From Pomacea canaliculata (Eukaryota > Mollusca > Gastropoda > Architaenioglossa > Ampullariidae): a stretch of 64,000 nucleotides of DNA. The notes under the pieces were generated by a model. It made no database searches. It had not been told where the DNA came from and saw nothing but the letters and a program-made list of their open reading frames with translations. The DNA is taken from NCBI RefSeq assembly GCF_003073045.1, contig NC_037595.1:3410001-3474000 (forward strand). The letters run 5' to 3'. The translations under genes were made by a program, and so were the position numbers. Positions 10,813 to 22,365 of the stretch are shown piece by piece. Numbering within the stretch: position 1 is the first letter of the stretch; every line of letters begins with the position of its first letter.

Positions 10813-13787
10813 TTGAAATGTGTAAAAAAAAAACATTTTCCAAACTTCACATAATATACCTAATTTTGGTTGGATTATCATAAAAGGGAGTTCAGAAGCA
10901 AGATTACGGTAAAATTGTTCCACTTCTACACATTTTGATCTGTCATAATCAATTTAAATTGCTGTTCTATCTTGTTTAGTTATTTTTTAATAATTTTTTT
11001 GAAAAAGGGTAAATTCATGCGTACAGGGGGGTTTGACCGCCTTTAGCCTTGTGTAAAGAAAGAGTTAAAGCTTTCATAAATCTACTAATTACTAGTGAGA
11101 TTACAAGAACTTGAACAAGAGTGGAATAAAAAGATTTTTAAACGGTAATGTCTTGATGGCCATTTGTGTGTATAAGAAGTTTTGGATAATATCTGAAAGT
11201 AACCAATTAATCTTTAGTACAAAAAGTAAAGTAAATAGGCCTACTGAATAAATCCACGAAGAATAAAACAATGCTCACATTAATAATTTTAACTTGACAA
11301 ACTCATTTTGTAATTCCACTCACCATTAGATGGCATCACCCTTTGAATCATTCCTCAATCCATGTCTCTTGGACTGCAGCTGTGCACAAATAGAAATTGT
11401 AAGGTATACTTAAATGCTATTGTACACAATAATAAATTTGTAAATGTAGAGAAAATAATACTTAGATTCACTACTTTTTAAAATTGTTCGGAAACTTTGT
11501 CCTTTTAAGTTCATATTGACGTACACCTCAAAGAAATCAAAACCAAACAAAACTACGCACCAATTAATATACTTCTCAGCTGAAGTGACTGGAAACTTTT
11601 TCCCTTTGGTTCCACTGAGCCAACTCTGAAGAAAGCAGCCGTTTAAAATTCTCCGTGCACGAGAGGTGCTGAACCTGTTAAAAAAATCTTTAGTTGTTTC
11701 CACCATGTAAAATACTACAATACAAATGCAAAATAAATTAATTCACTGGATTGGGTAAGTTTAAGATATAATGCTGAACCCTACTCCACTGATGAGGGAT
11801 CAATGGTTGCATGATGAATATAGCTACAAACCAGACCCAGTCTCTTAAATAAACCCTAGTGGGACTTCAGAGAAAATAATGGCATTAAGTGACTCAAATC
11901 ACCAAGTTAATTAAGAGTTTAATCAAAGCTATTCTTTATGAAAGTAGAACAATTTTAGTGGTCATAGTTAATAGACACACACAGACTGCTCATTTTGACA
12001 CCATGAAAAGCAAGTGACAGAATTATTTTATAAATAAAATCTATGCACATAAAATACTACATTATTTTGTACTTCATAAAATGTGTATTATTTGTTAATA
12101 CAAATATTACACTGACCACACATTCTTGTCAGGAGAGTTAACCTGTAAGCCGATGCTATGCCTGCCTGTTTGCATAACATACATATTAACTGATATTTTA
12201 GCTAAAGCTAAAGGTAACATTTAAAAAAGGTGTCTAGTACTAACACATTATACTTAAATGACATACCACTTTTGTTCTAATTCCTTTCTTCATCAGCTCC
12301 TCTTTCCCCATATTTTGAAGAAGCAGAGTGACCTGATTCAGTTTGTGAATTACATTCTGTAGTGCTTTGCTCTGCTCATCAACTTTGCTGAGAACTCTGT
12401 TCAAAAATGTATTTGAAATAAAAATATTACTTTTAGTCTTTAAAGTAATGACAAAACAAAACTATGGATGTAAGTCTATTGACAATTTTTTTAATTAACA
12501 GAAAATGTTTAGATGGATATAATAAGGATGTGCATGTACACCGTTAAAAACACAAAACCTGTGCTTGTATAGTGATCCTCATGAAATCATAGAGGGAGAC
12601 AAAATAAACTTACTGGTAAAATTCACTGAGCCAGACCTACAGTCGGTGTGATCTGCAATTAAAGATTGTTATAATTAGTTCTTTTTGTAAATCATGTAAA
12701 ATAAACTGAAAAATGGCATGCAGCATTTTAAGGACAAAGAAAATATATGTGATCAGATAAGTGATTGTTAGAAAAATGACAGACTTTGACAAAGTTCATT
12801 GCATAGCTTTGGATTTCATACATTTTGTTTTAATTTCAAAGTGTATAAGTACAAAAATAAAATTCTTTCTTTTGCTTTGCATTAATTTTCCAAAATTTTA
12901 GTTGTTCAGAAAGCAATGTGATTGTCTCGTTGCTTTCCCCTAGAATGCACCAAGACGGAGACAAACGTTTGGTAATCGCCGCACCACTGTTATTGAGAAA
13001 GCAGACGACGAATTTCAATCATGTCATAGATTTCAACTTCGAAGTTAATCATCAATAATACGAGAGATTGTGTGTGTGTGCAGTGTGCTTTACCTCTTGA
13101 CTAGTTAATTTGAACCCATCATGCACTGTCATCTTGCTTCCGGCAATCGTATTCGCGCTCAACATTTCATTTCTGTAATTAGTAAATACGTGCAATTAGT
13201 AGGCAAGAGATACGATTAAGCAATTTGATTATTTAAAACAAGAAGGATATGGTTAAACCATTTAAATTATTTACAGCACATATAGAAAACAGCGTCATGT
13301 AAAAGCGAGTTGCTAGCGATGTAGTATGTGTGAGACCTGCCGGGTACAACACGTGAAACATTTCACAAAAAGCACTACAATACTTATATATGATCATAAA
13401 TTATTCATGACTATCCACTGTTATAAAGTACAGTTGTTTTAATGGCATCTTTCACTTAACTTTATTAAGACTTACTTCAGAAATCGGCGGTGTTTCACTT
13501 GAAGATGGACGTACAGTTCAAAATGTCCGCGCGCCGGCCGGTGTGACCTATCTATGACCCGCACGTACCTTGAGGTACACGCGGCGATGGAAAACAGACG
13601 GGGGAGGGAGGGAGGGAAACAGCGGGTGGAAGGATGCGACACGATCACGTGGCTACCAAATCGAGCGCGGCTGAAGAAAAAAAGCGCGATGGACGCGTCA
13701 GTTTAGGATCGAATTACACGCTTCCCATCCCAAAGTCTCACTTCCCTATAGGGGCCGTTCAAACACCCAAAGCCCTTGCAAGCTGGG
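10781..13787 (+). repeat. Segmental duplication block B2, copy 2
   Basis: Starts at the B1/B2 boundary but is preceded by unrelated coding-like sequence instead of B1. It ends with GCTGGG, fused to the truncated B1. Confidence 0.9.
11561..13200 (-). pseudogene. DUF4806-like gene fragment in B2 copy 2
   Basis: Second copy of the same exons. The coiled-coil exon is 12396-12267 (130 nt, as in the other copies). The domain exon, 11674-11561, is 114 nt, one base shorter than copy 1 in the A-run after ARRIL, so the frame switches early from the ARRILKRLL reading to QSWLSGTKGKKFPV. The donor after this exon reads GTGCGT instead of GTGTGT. Confidence 0.45.
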
Positions 13788-16361
13788 GAGCCGATATTGT
13801 ATGTGACCCGTGGACAAAAAACGGAAACAGTTAACTTTCATAAAAATCTGGTGAATTAGATTATTTCCTTTTTATTCATTGTTCCACAAGGATGAATAAC
13901 TATGCGTTAATGTGAGATTAATTAATAACAACTATAGATATAGTGGTGTGTATGATCATTATATCATGCCTCAAGGATTTGGCAGCAGGCTATGTGGTCA
14001 AAGCATTCTCCATAGATAAATATCTACAATATTCGAAAAATTCGATTTAAAAAATTATGTATAATTAGTTTATAAAATTTATTGAAAAACGATCTAATTG
14101 CCTTTGAGGATGACGAAAAGTGTTATCTAAACTCTAAAGCACCGTGTGCACATGCTCTACTATCTCTCGATCTCTCTCACATGCACACACACACGTTGAG
14201 TTTAAATTTTATACATATTATCACAGTCATTAGTCATCACAGAACGTGAATTTAAACACGAACAGCTTTTTATAGAAACGTGAATTTCCGATGGCACTAG
14301 TGAACAGCTGATTGTTGCAGTCCACAATACCTTGCATTATAAAATATTATTATAATACAACTTCAGTTAATTCATCCTCTAGACTATTGGGTATCATAAA
14401 TCGAATAAAGCAACAAATTAAACAAAGACAATTAATCGTTGTTTGTGTGGGCGTGAGAGAGTACAACGTACCGTCGTCTTGATTACCGAGAACGTTAATT
14501 AGTATACATGCACGTGCAGTTTAACACGTGCGCCCACGCACGAAACGGCACAGAAACACAGACAAACCTTTTTTGACGAGGGTAACAGAGTAAGCAAAAG
14601 TTATGTGTTTTTACATCTATGGCCTCCTGTCTAAGTAGAAGAAATTAAAAAAGACTACATTAATTTAAAGCAAGGAAATAAAATCAGAGAGAGAAATTAT
14701 GATATGCGAGAAAGAGAGAGAGCAGGACTGCGAGAGTTTGGCTTGCTATATATACACCTGACTAAATTCCAGATCAGCTGCTTCATTTTATTTGATGCTG
14801 GTATCAAAGATTGTTCTATTACATGGCCATACGCCATACAAAGAAGTTTATGTTGTTCTTAGTTTGTTTTAAAAATTGAGACTAAGGAACGACTTTTCCA
14901 GAAAAGCAAGCAGACTTGATGTTCTGCCTATCAATCCTAGCTGTCGTCAGCATACCCAGCATACCCGTATCAGAACTGTCATCCCCATGCTATGTGTGAT
15001 CTCTCAAGCAGCTCCTGTTAACTCTCTTTCCACCTTCATTGATGTCTTTCATAGTTTCTGGAAATTGCGGCTTCCCCTATTGGAAAGGTCATGCACTTAC
15101 AGGCACTAGATATACTTACCTTCAGGTACACGAAGGTTTAGGGAAATATAATTTCAAAGATCGAATTGGCTAGTTTATTTAGTAGGAAAGTGTTTAAAGC
15201 TGTGATTTAATTCTCACTATGGGGAGGGGGGACAGGTGTCACAGAGTGTCCCGAGACGAGATCTGAACCTGAGTTTCTCACTGCAGTAGTGGCAGGCGGG
15301 TGTTTTAACCACTACACTACCGCGGGCACCCTAACCCATCACGTGAAGGAATTCCCAAGCTCGAGCCAATTTAGCCAAGGGTTTTGCTAGATAGAAATAG
15401 ATGATGATGATATCTAGCTCTACTGGAGAAAAGCACCCTCAATCTCCAGCTCCAGGGGAGGAATAAACATGATTAGACTCATGTTAGCTGTTTCCTGGAA
15501 TTTGGATTTTACTAGTTTGGAATTCCAGTGCTTGCAGGATATTTTGGGACAAGATTTTTTTTAAAAATACATGTCATTTAAAAATCGTGGACATACCGAG
15601 CAAGTAAATGTCCGTTGGGAGGGAGGGAGGTAGGGGTTAGATTGCTCATCTTTTATCTTACTTCCTTTTGTGAAGAATTACAATGTCTTTCAGTGAATCA
15701 GCTGTCAGCCGTATCAAAGTCCTGGATACAAGAGATGTTGAAGATGAAGAAGAGTCACGATTATGAGAGATTAATTGTTTGAGTGCTGCAGCATGGCTAA
15801 TTGTCATCTCCACCTTTGCAATCTATTCGTTCTAATGAGTGAACTTGTCCCGAGTACAAGAGAAAGGTTGATGGCGAGAATGAGTGCGTTTGCGTGGGAC
15901 ATTTTTAGAACTACACAATATGTCATTCTGTTCATGGTTTCCACCATGTCTTATCATTATCCGTCGATCTGTCAGTTGTTCCCACGGCACCCTGCCCCGC
16001 CGTCTGCCATGGTTGGGGATGTAGGGGGAAGTGGGGTGAGCATGTTTGACTGCGGGTCAATGAGTGTCAGTCGTGATCCAAAATAGTTGCCAAATGCAAA
16101 CAAGTTTAATTGTTCGTTTGCTGCTGAAACAGGCCCTGAGCCAGTGATGTTCTCGTGAGGTCGCACGAGTTGTGTGTCACTAAGGGCACATTCTTTGAAC
16201 AGCGTGGAGTGGGTCAGTTGTCATGCCTGAAACCTGGAACTGCTAGTCATCAAAGGTTGTCACAAGTACTTGATAGTCCAGGCTGCTCACGTCACATCGA
16301 GGGCAGTCCGATACCACACGATGTCCATTCAGCCCGCCCTTCTATCTCTCTCTCTCTGTTT

Positions 16362-16395
<34 letters not shown>

Positions 16396-16821
16396 TGAGG
16401 GTGATATTCGAACTTACACTGCAGTCCGGTGTGTCATAGGACTAATTAACCTGCTTTCTGTTTGATGTTAACTTCTGAAACGAGAATCAGGGGGTAGCAA
16501 GAAATGCCATGCACTCTGTGAACTCTGATAAACTTTAGATGTTACATTTGCACATTTCAGGTGTCCTCTGGTTATTTTTGCACTGGATTTTTTTTTGTTG
16601 TTTATTTTTTTAGGCAGGATAGCTACAACATAAGTGCACTGTAAGGGGGTAGGTGAGTAGGATGACAACAATTTGCTGAAGGAGAGGTGAATAGGTGAAA
16701 AGATCTAAAAGATGAAGGGTGGTCTGCATTGTGTTGTTAGGAGAACATACATACGCCCACTTTTTCAACACAAAAATGTACAGTACTTGCAAACATACTT
16801 TTTTTATTTAATTATGGCAGC
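13788..16821 (+). repeat. Segmental duplication block B1, copy 2 (left-truncated)
   Basis: Matches 3281-6302. Its left edge joins directly to the right end of the preceding B2 copy (GCTGGG then GAGCCG), so the first 927 bp of B1 are missing. Confidence 0.9.
15250..15330 (-). repeat. tRNA-derived SINE-like head in B1 copy 2
   Basis: Same A-box/B-box arrangement as at 4739-4820. Confidence 0.55.
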
Positions 16822-19800
16822 CAGAAATGGTTTTCATCTGCTCCCGAATTTTTGTTTGAAATGTGTAAAAAAAAAAAAAACATTTTCCAAACTTCCCATA
16901 ATATACCTAATTTTGGTTGGATTATCATAAAAGCAAGATCACGAGCAAGATTACGGTAAAATTGTTCCACTTCTACACATTTTGATCTGTCACAATCAAT
17001 TTAAATTTCTGTTCGATCTTGTTTAGTTATTTTTTAATAATTTTTTGAAAAAGGGTAAATTCATGCGTACAGGGGGGTTTTCACCGCCTTTAGCCTTGTG
17101 TAAAGAAAGAGTTAAAGCTTTCATAAATCTACTAATTACTAGTGAGATTACAAGAACTTGAACAAGAGTGGAATAAAAAGATTTTTAAACGGTAATGTCT
17201 TGATGGCCATTTGTGTGTATAAGAAGTTTTGGATAATATCTGAAAGTAACCAATTAATCTTTAGTACAAAAAGTAAAGTAAATAGGCCTACTGAATAAAT
17301 CCACGAAGAATAAAACAATGCTCACATTAATAATTTTAACTTGACAAACTCATTTTGTAATTCCACTCACCATTAGATGGCATCACCCTTTGAATCATTC
17401 CTCAATCCATGTCTCTTGGACTGCAGCTGTGCACAAATAGAAATTGTAAGGTAGACTTAAATGCTATTGTACACAATAATAAATTTGTAAATGTAGAGAA
17501 AATAATACTTAGATTCACTATTTTTTTAAATTGTTCGGAAACTTGTCCTTTTAAGTTCATATTGACGTACACCTCAAAGAAATCAAAACCAAACAAAAAC
17601 TACACACCAATTAATATACTTCTCAGCTGAAGTGACTGGAAACTTTTTCCCCTTTGGTTCCCCTGAGCCAACTCTGAAGAAAGCAGCCGTTTTAAAATTC
17701 TCCGTGCACGAGAGGTGCTGAACCTGTTAAAAAAAATCTTTAGTTGTTTCCACCATGTAAAAAACTACAATACAAATGCGAAATAAATTAATTCACTGGA
17801 TTGGATAAGTTTAAGATATAATGCTGAACCCTACTCCACTGATGAGGGATCAATGGTTGCATGATGAATATAGCTACAAACCAGACCCAGTCTTTTAAAT
17901 AAACCCTAGTGGGACTTCAGAGAAAATAATGGCATTAAGGGACTCAAATCACCAAGTTAATTAAGAGTTTAATCAAAGCTGTTCTTTATGAAAGTAGAAC
18001 AATTTTAGTGGTCATAGTTAATAGACACACACAGACTGCTCATTTTGACACCATGAAAAGCAAGTGACAGAATTATTTTATAAATAAAATCTATGCATAT
18101 AAAATACTACATTATTTTGTACTTCATAAAATGTGTATTATTTGTTAATACAAATATTACACTGACCACACATTCTTGTCAGGAGAGTTAACCTGTAAGC
18201 CGATGCTATGCCTGCCTGTTTGTTAAATGGTTTATCAAGACTGTAAAGCATAACATACATATTAACTGATATATTAGCTAAAGCTAAAGGTAACATTTAA
18301 AAAAGGTGTCTAGTACTAACACATTATACTTAAATGACATACCACTTTTGTTCTAATTCCTTTCTTCATCAGCTCCTCTTTCCCCATATTTTGAAGAAGC
18401 AGGGTGACCTGATTCAGTTTGTGAACTACATTCTGTAGTGCTTTGCTCTGCTGATCAACTTTGCTGAGAACTCTGTTCAAAAATGTATTTGAAATCAAAA
18501 TGTTACTTTTAGTCTTTAAAGTAATGACAAAACAAAACTATGGATGTAAGTCTATTGACAATTTTTTTAATTAACAGAAAATGTTTAGATGGATATAATA
18601 AGGATGTGCATGTACACCATTAAAAACACAAAACCTGTGCTTGTATAGTGATCCTGATGAAATCAGAGGGAGACAAAATAAACTTACTGGTAAAATTCAC
18701 TGAGCCAGACCTAGTCAGTGTGATCTGCAATTAAAGATTGTTATAATTAGTTCTTTTTGTAAATCATGTAAAATAAACTGAAAAAATGGCATGCAGCATT
18801 TTAAGGACAAAGAAAATATATGTGATCAGATAAGTGATTGTTAGAAAAATGACAGACTTTGACAAAGTTCATTGCATAGCTTTGGATTTCATACATTTTG
18901 TTTTAATTTCAAAGTGTATAAGTACAAAAATAAAATTCTTTCTTTTGCTTTGCATTAATTTTCCAAAATTTTAGTTGTTCAGAAAGCAATGTGATTGTCT
19001 CGTTGCTTTCCCCTAGAATGCACCAAGACGGAGACGAACGTTTGGTAATCGCCGCACCACTGTTATTGAGAAAGCAGACGACGAATTTCAAGCATGACTC
19101 AATGAGTTCATGTCATAGATTTCAACTTCGAAGTTAATCATCAATGATACGAAAGATTGTGTGTGTGTGTGCTTTACCTCTTGACTAGTTAATTTGAACC
19201 CATCATGCACTGTCCTCTTGCTTCTGCCAATCGTATTCACGCTCAACATTTCGTTTCTGTAATTAGTAAATACGTGCAATTAGTAGGCAAGAGATACGAT
19301 TAAGCAATTTGATTATTTACAACAAGAAGGATATGGTTAAACCATTTAAATTATTTACAGCACATATAGAAGACAGCGTCATGTAAAAGCGAGTTGCTAG
19401 TGGATGTATGTGTGATACCTGCCGGGTACAACACGTGAAACATTTCACAAAAAGCACTACAATACTTATATATGATCATAAATTATTCATGACTATCCAC
19501 TGTTATAAAGTATAGTTGTTTTAATGGCATCTTTCACTTAACTTTATTAAGACTTACTTCAGAAATCGGCGGTGTTTCACTTGAGGATGGACGTACAGTT
19601 CAAAATGTCTGCGCGCCGGTCAAAGCTGAACCGGCCGATGTGACCTCTGATTAACCCCGTACCATGACTTGTCGTAGCTACACGCGGCGATGGGGAAAGA
19701 GGGGGGAGGGAAACAGCGGGTGGAGGGATGCGCCAGGATCACGTGGCTACCAAATCGAGCGCGGCTGAAGAAAAAAAGCGCGATGGACGCGTCAATTTAG

Positions 19801-19881
19801 GATCGAATTACACGCTTCCCTCCCCAAAGTCTCACTTCCCTATAGGGGCCGTTCAAACACCCAAAGCCCTTGCAGGCTGGG
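16822..19881 (+). repeat. Segmental duplication block B2, copy 3
   Basis: Follows B1 copy 2 as in copy 1. It ends with the same GCAGGCTGGG end and is followed by a 128-bp fragment shared with 45577-45704. Confidence 0.9.
17608..19260 (-). pseudogene. DUF4806-like gene fragment in B2 copy 3 (domain exon open)
   Basis: Third copy. Coiled-coil exon 18472-18343 (130 nt). Domain exon 17723-17608 is 116 nt and reads without a stop: RARRILKRLLSSELAQ, then GNQRGKSFQSLQLRSIL. This is the best domain reading of the three copies. One extra C relative to copies 1 and 2 restores the frame. The following exon (near 17435) adds only about ten residues before a stop, so the gene may still be truncated. Calling it a pseudogene is provisional. 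Confidence 0.4.
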
Positions 19882-20009
19882 TTACTCCACTGTCAACATC
19901 AGTAAGTCCTTGTCCAAAGTAACATCAGTATTTAAAACTCAAAACCTATTCAGCTATCTCAGTTTTGATATTATCTGGTCTTATGAGGGATTTGTCATGT
20001 CTCCAAATC
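19882..20009. repeat. 128-bp fragment shared with an intron of Bcl-2-like paralogue 2
   Basis: Matches 45577-45704 with no indel. It ends exactly where the hAT element starts. Confidence 0.85.
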
Positions 20010-22365
20010 CAGGGATGGGGAGTAGCTGTAGCCTAGCTACTGTAGCCGGCTACAAATTTTGTAGCTTGTAGCTTAGCCGGCTACAAATTAAAAAAAGTAG
20101 CTTGTAGCCGTAGCTACATTTTAGAAAGTAGCTGTAGCTTGGCTACATGTTGGCTACTTTCACGACTGTAGCACTCTAGTAGTGTACAAAGTATAATGTC
20201 TTTGGGTTGTAGATTTGCATCTATATTCCAGAATGTTCAGCACGGCAGCAATGTAAAAGATAGAATGTCTTTGTGCGAGGGAGGAAATGATGTTCAACAA
20301 TGTAGCGATGTTCAAAAATGTCTTTATTGCGACGAAATAGAATGTCTGTGCTAGAATGTTCGAGGGGAGGGAGAATAAATAGCAGGGCTGACAGCGGTGT
20401 GGGACCTCTTTGTGAATTGGAGAGAGAGAGAGAAGTTAGGCCAGCTGCTGAGAAAAAGATACTGAATTAAAGAAAACTTCAGTGTGGAATTCAATCTCTG
20501 TTATTTCTGGTACGACAGCCCACTCTACGTAGCCATTTGACGTGTTGGTTACACGACCATTCGTCGACAGCGTGTCAGCAAGACGACGACAGACGTACAC
20601 TGCTCTCACTGCTCGGTGTCTTGACAGCCAGACACCACGTGTCTCGCACGCTCAGTAACCGGAAGTACCGGGTCGTCCATGTGGCGGGAGCGATTTGAAA
20701 AACGAAGATGGACGTACCCATCAATTTCCAGCCTTATTTGAAATTTTTTACATTTTGCGAAGCCACAAAATGTGGGTATAGTTTCAAATGCAAGAATTGT
20801 TGAGAGATTGTTCAGTCTGGCAGGACTTATCATGACAAAAGCTGCGCACTAGGGTGACAGACAGCAACTTCGAGGCCAAAGTTCTGGTCAAATTCAATTC
20901 CATGAAGGACTAAAAGAATGTAGATTTGTTACCGGTACACTCCAAAAATTAAAATCCATATTTTAAATATCTTTAAGAGTTTTTAAATATAGAGTAACAA
21001 AATAACATAAATATAGCACTTTAAAACTGTTTTTGAGTACCTAAAGTGAAAATTGTGACTTTAATCAACGATTTTGTTTCAAAACGTACAAGCATTTAAA
21101 AAACAAATTTACACAATACCATAAGTCATATACCAAAGGTTTTGGATTTTTTGTAAACTAGAGGCACTGATAAGAAAACTGATGCATAAGGCGTTTTGAT
21201 ATCTCAAGATTTCTAGGAGATATAAAAAATCAGACATGGTACCCCCCGACTCAGTGTGAATGTGGCAATTAAATATTTAGAAAAATGTTAATTTTATAAA
21301 AAGTAATGTTTATACCATATTCTCAAATGCATCACTTTGTAGCTTATGCATTTCTAAACAAAATTGCAAAATTGTACTGCTGTAGCACAAGCCAATCTTG
21401 AGAAATATGTTTTTATAGTTTAGGACTGGATGTCAAAAACGACAAACAGAGAAATTCAAGCTTAAAGATTTAAAATAAATATATCTTGTATCAGATCATT
21501 TTTGAAAAATATATTTCAGTGTTTATATGCTACATTTGACATCCTACTATATAATTAAAGTTTATTCTAGTATGCCAGGACTATACTTTTCACCCTATCA
21601 GCTTTTGGAAACAATTAGTTTGTGTTCCTTTCTTTGTTTTCAGTGTCAGTTAGAAAAAAAATGCCTTATGATCTGCTTGCCTAAATTAGATTAAGCAGTG
21701 TTTTACTTATATTCCATGCAAACTCATTTATTTCAATGGTCTGTTGTTCATTGTCACAGTATTGATAAGAGGTTGACATTTTTCATCACCACATAACCTA
21801 ACTTATTGAAAATTCCACCAGGTACCTGATATTTAAGCATCTGTTTAGTTTTCATTTCTAAGTAATAGGGAACAAATAGTTATAGAAAACAAATGTTTAT
21901 CGGAAAACTTATATAATTTCTTTTGTCACTAAAACAGGATGAGGAAAAAAGATCCAGAAATGTTTAATATAATCGTAAAATACGTGTACTTATTGTGTGA
22001 AAAAGGCCGGGGGAGGAAGGGTGCAAGGAATGAATGAAAGCATTTATGGATTCACTAAATAAAATTGTCGGTATATCGCAGTTCTCCGTTTCATTATTAT
22101 AATAAAAACTTTGTAAAGCAAGTAATAGTGTTTTGTGTGTATGTTTGATGTTTGTGTATGTTGCTACAGCCAGCTGGCTACAGCTAACTTGTTATAATAT
22201 CACGCTTTTAAAAGTACCCAAAAGAAGCTGGCTACATTTTAAAAGTAGCCCAAAGTAGCTGGCTACTTTTTGCAAAATTGTAGCTGTAGTGTAGCCGGCT
22301 ACATTTTGAAAAAAAGTAGCTGTAGCCTAGCCGGCTACAAATTAAAAGTAGCTTGCCCATCCCTG
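20010..22365. mobile_element. Decayed hAT transposon
   Basis: 2356 bp with termini CAGGGATGGG / CCCATCCCTG. The first 160 bp and the last 220 bp are packed with TAGCCGGCTAC- and GTAGCTGTAGC-type subterminal repeats, the usual layout of hAT transposase binding regions. It keeps a transposase C-terminal relic (20757-20913). The flanking 8-mers (TCCAAATC and GATGTGAC) are not a target duplication. Confidence 0.75.
20757..20913 (+). pseudogene. hAT transposase C-terminal (hATC dimerisation) relic
   Basis: Reads SNARIVERLFSLAGLIMTK, then after a one-base frame change RTRVTDSNFEAKVLVKFNS and a stop. ...VERLFS.AGLI...R..L is the hATC dimerisation signature. The upstream catalytic region is absent, so the element cannot be autonomous. 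Confidence 0.75.
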
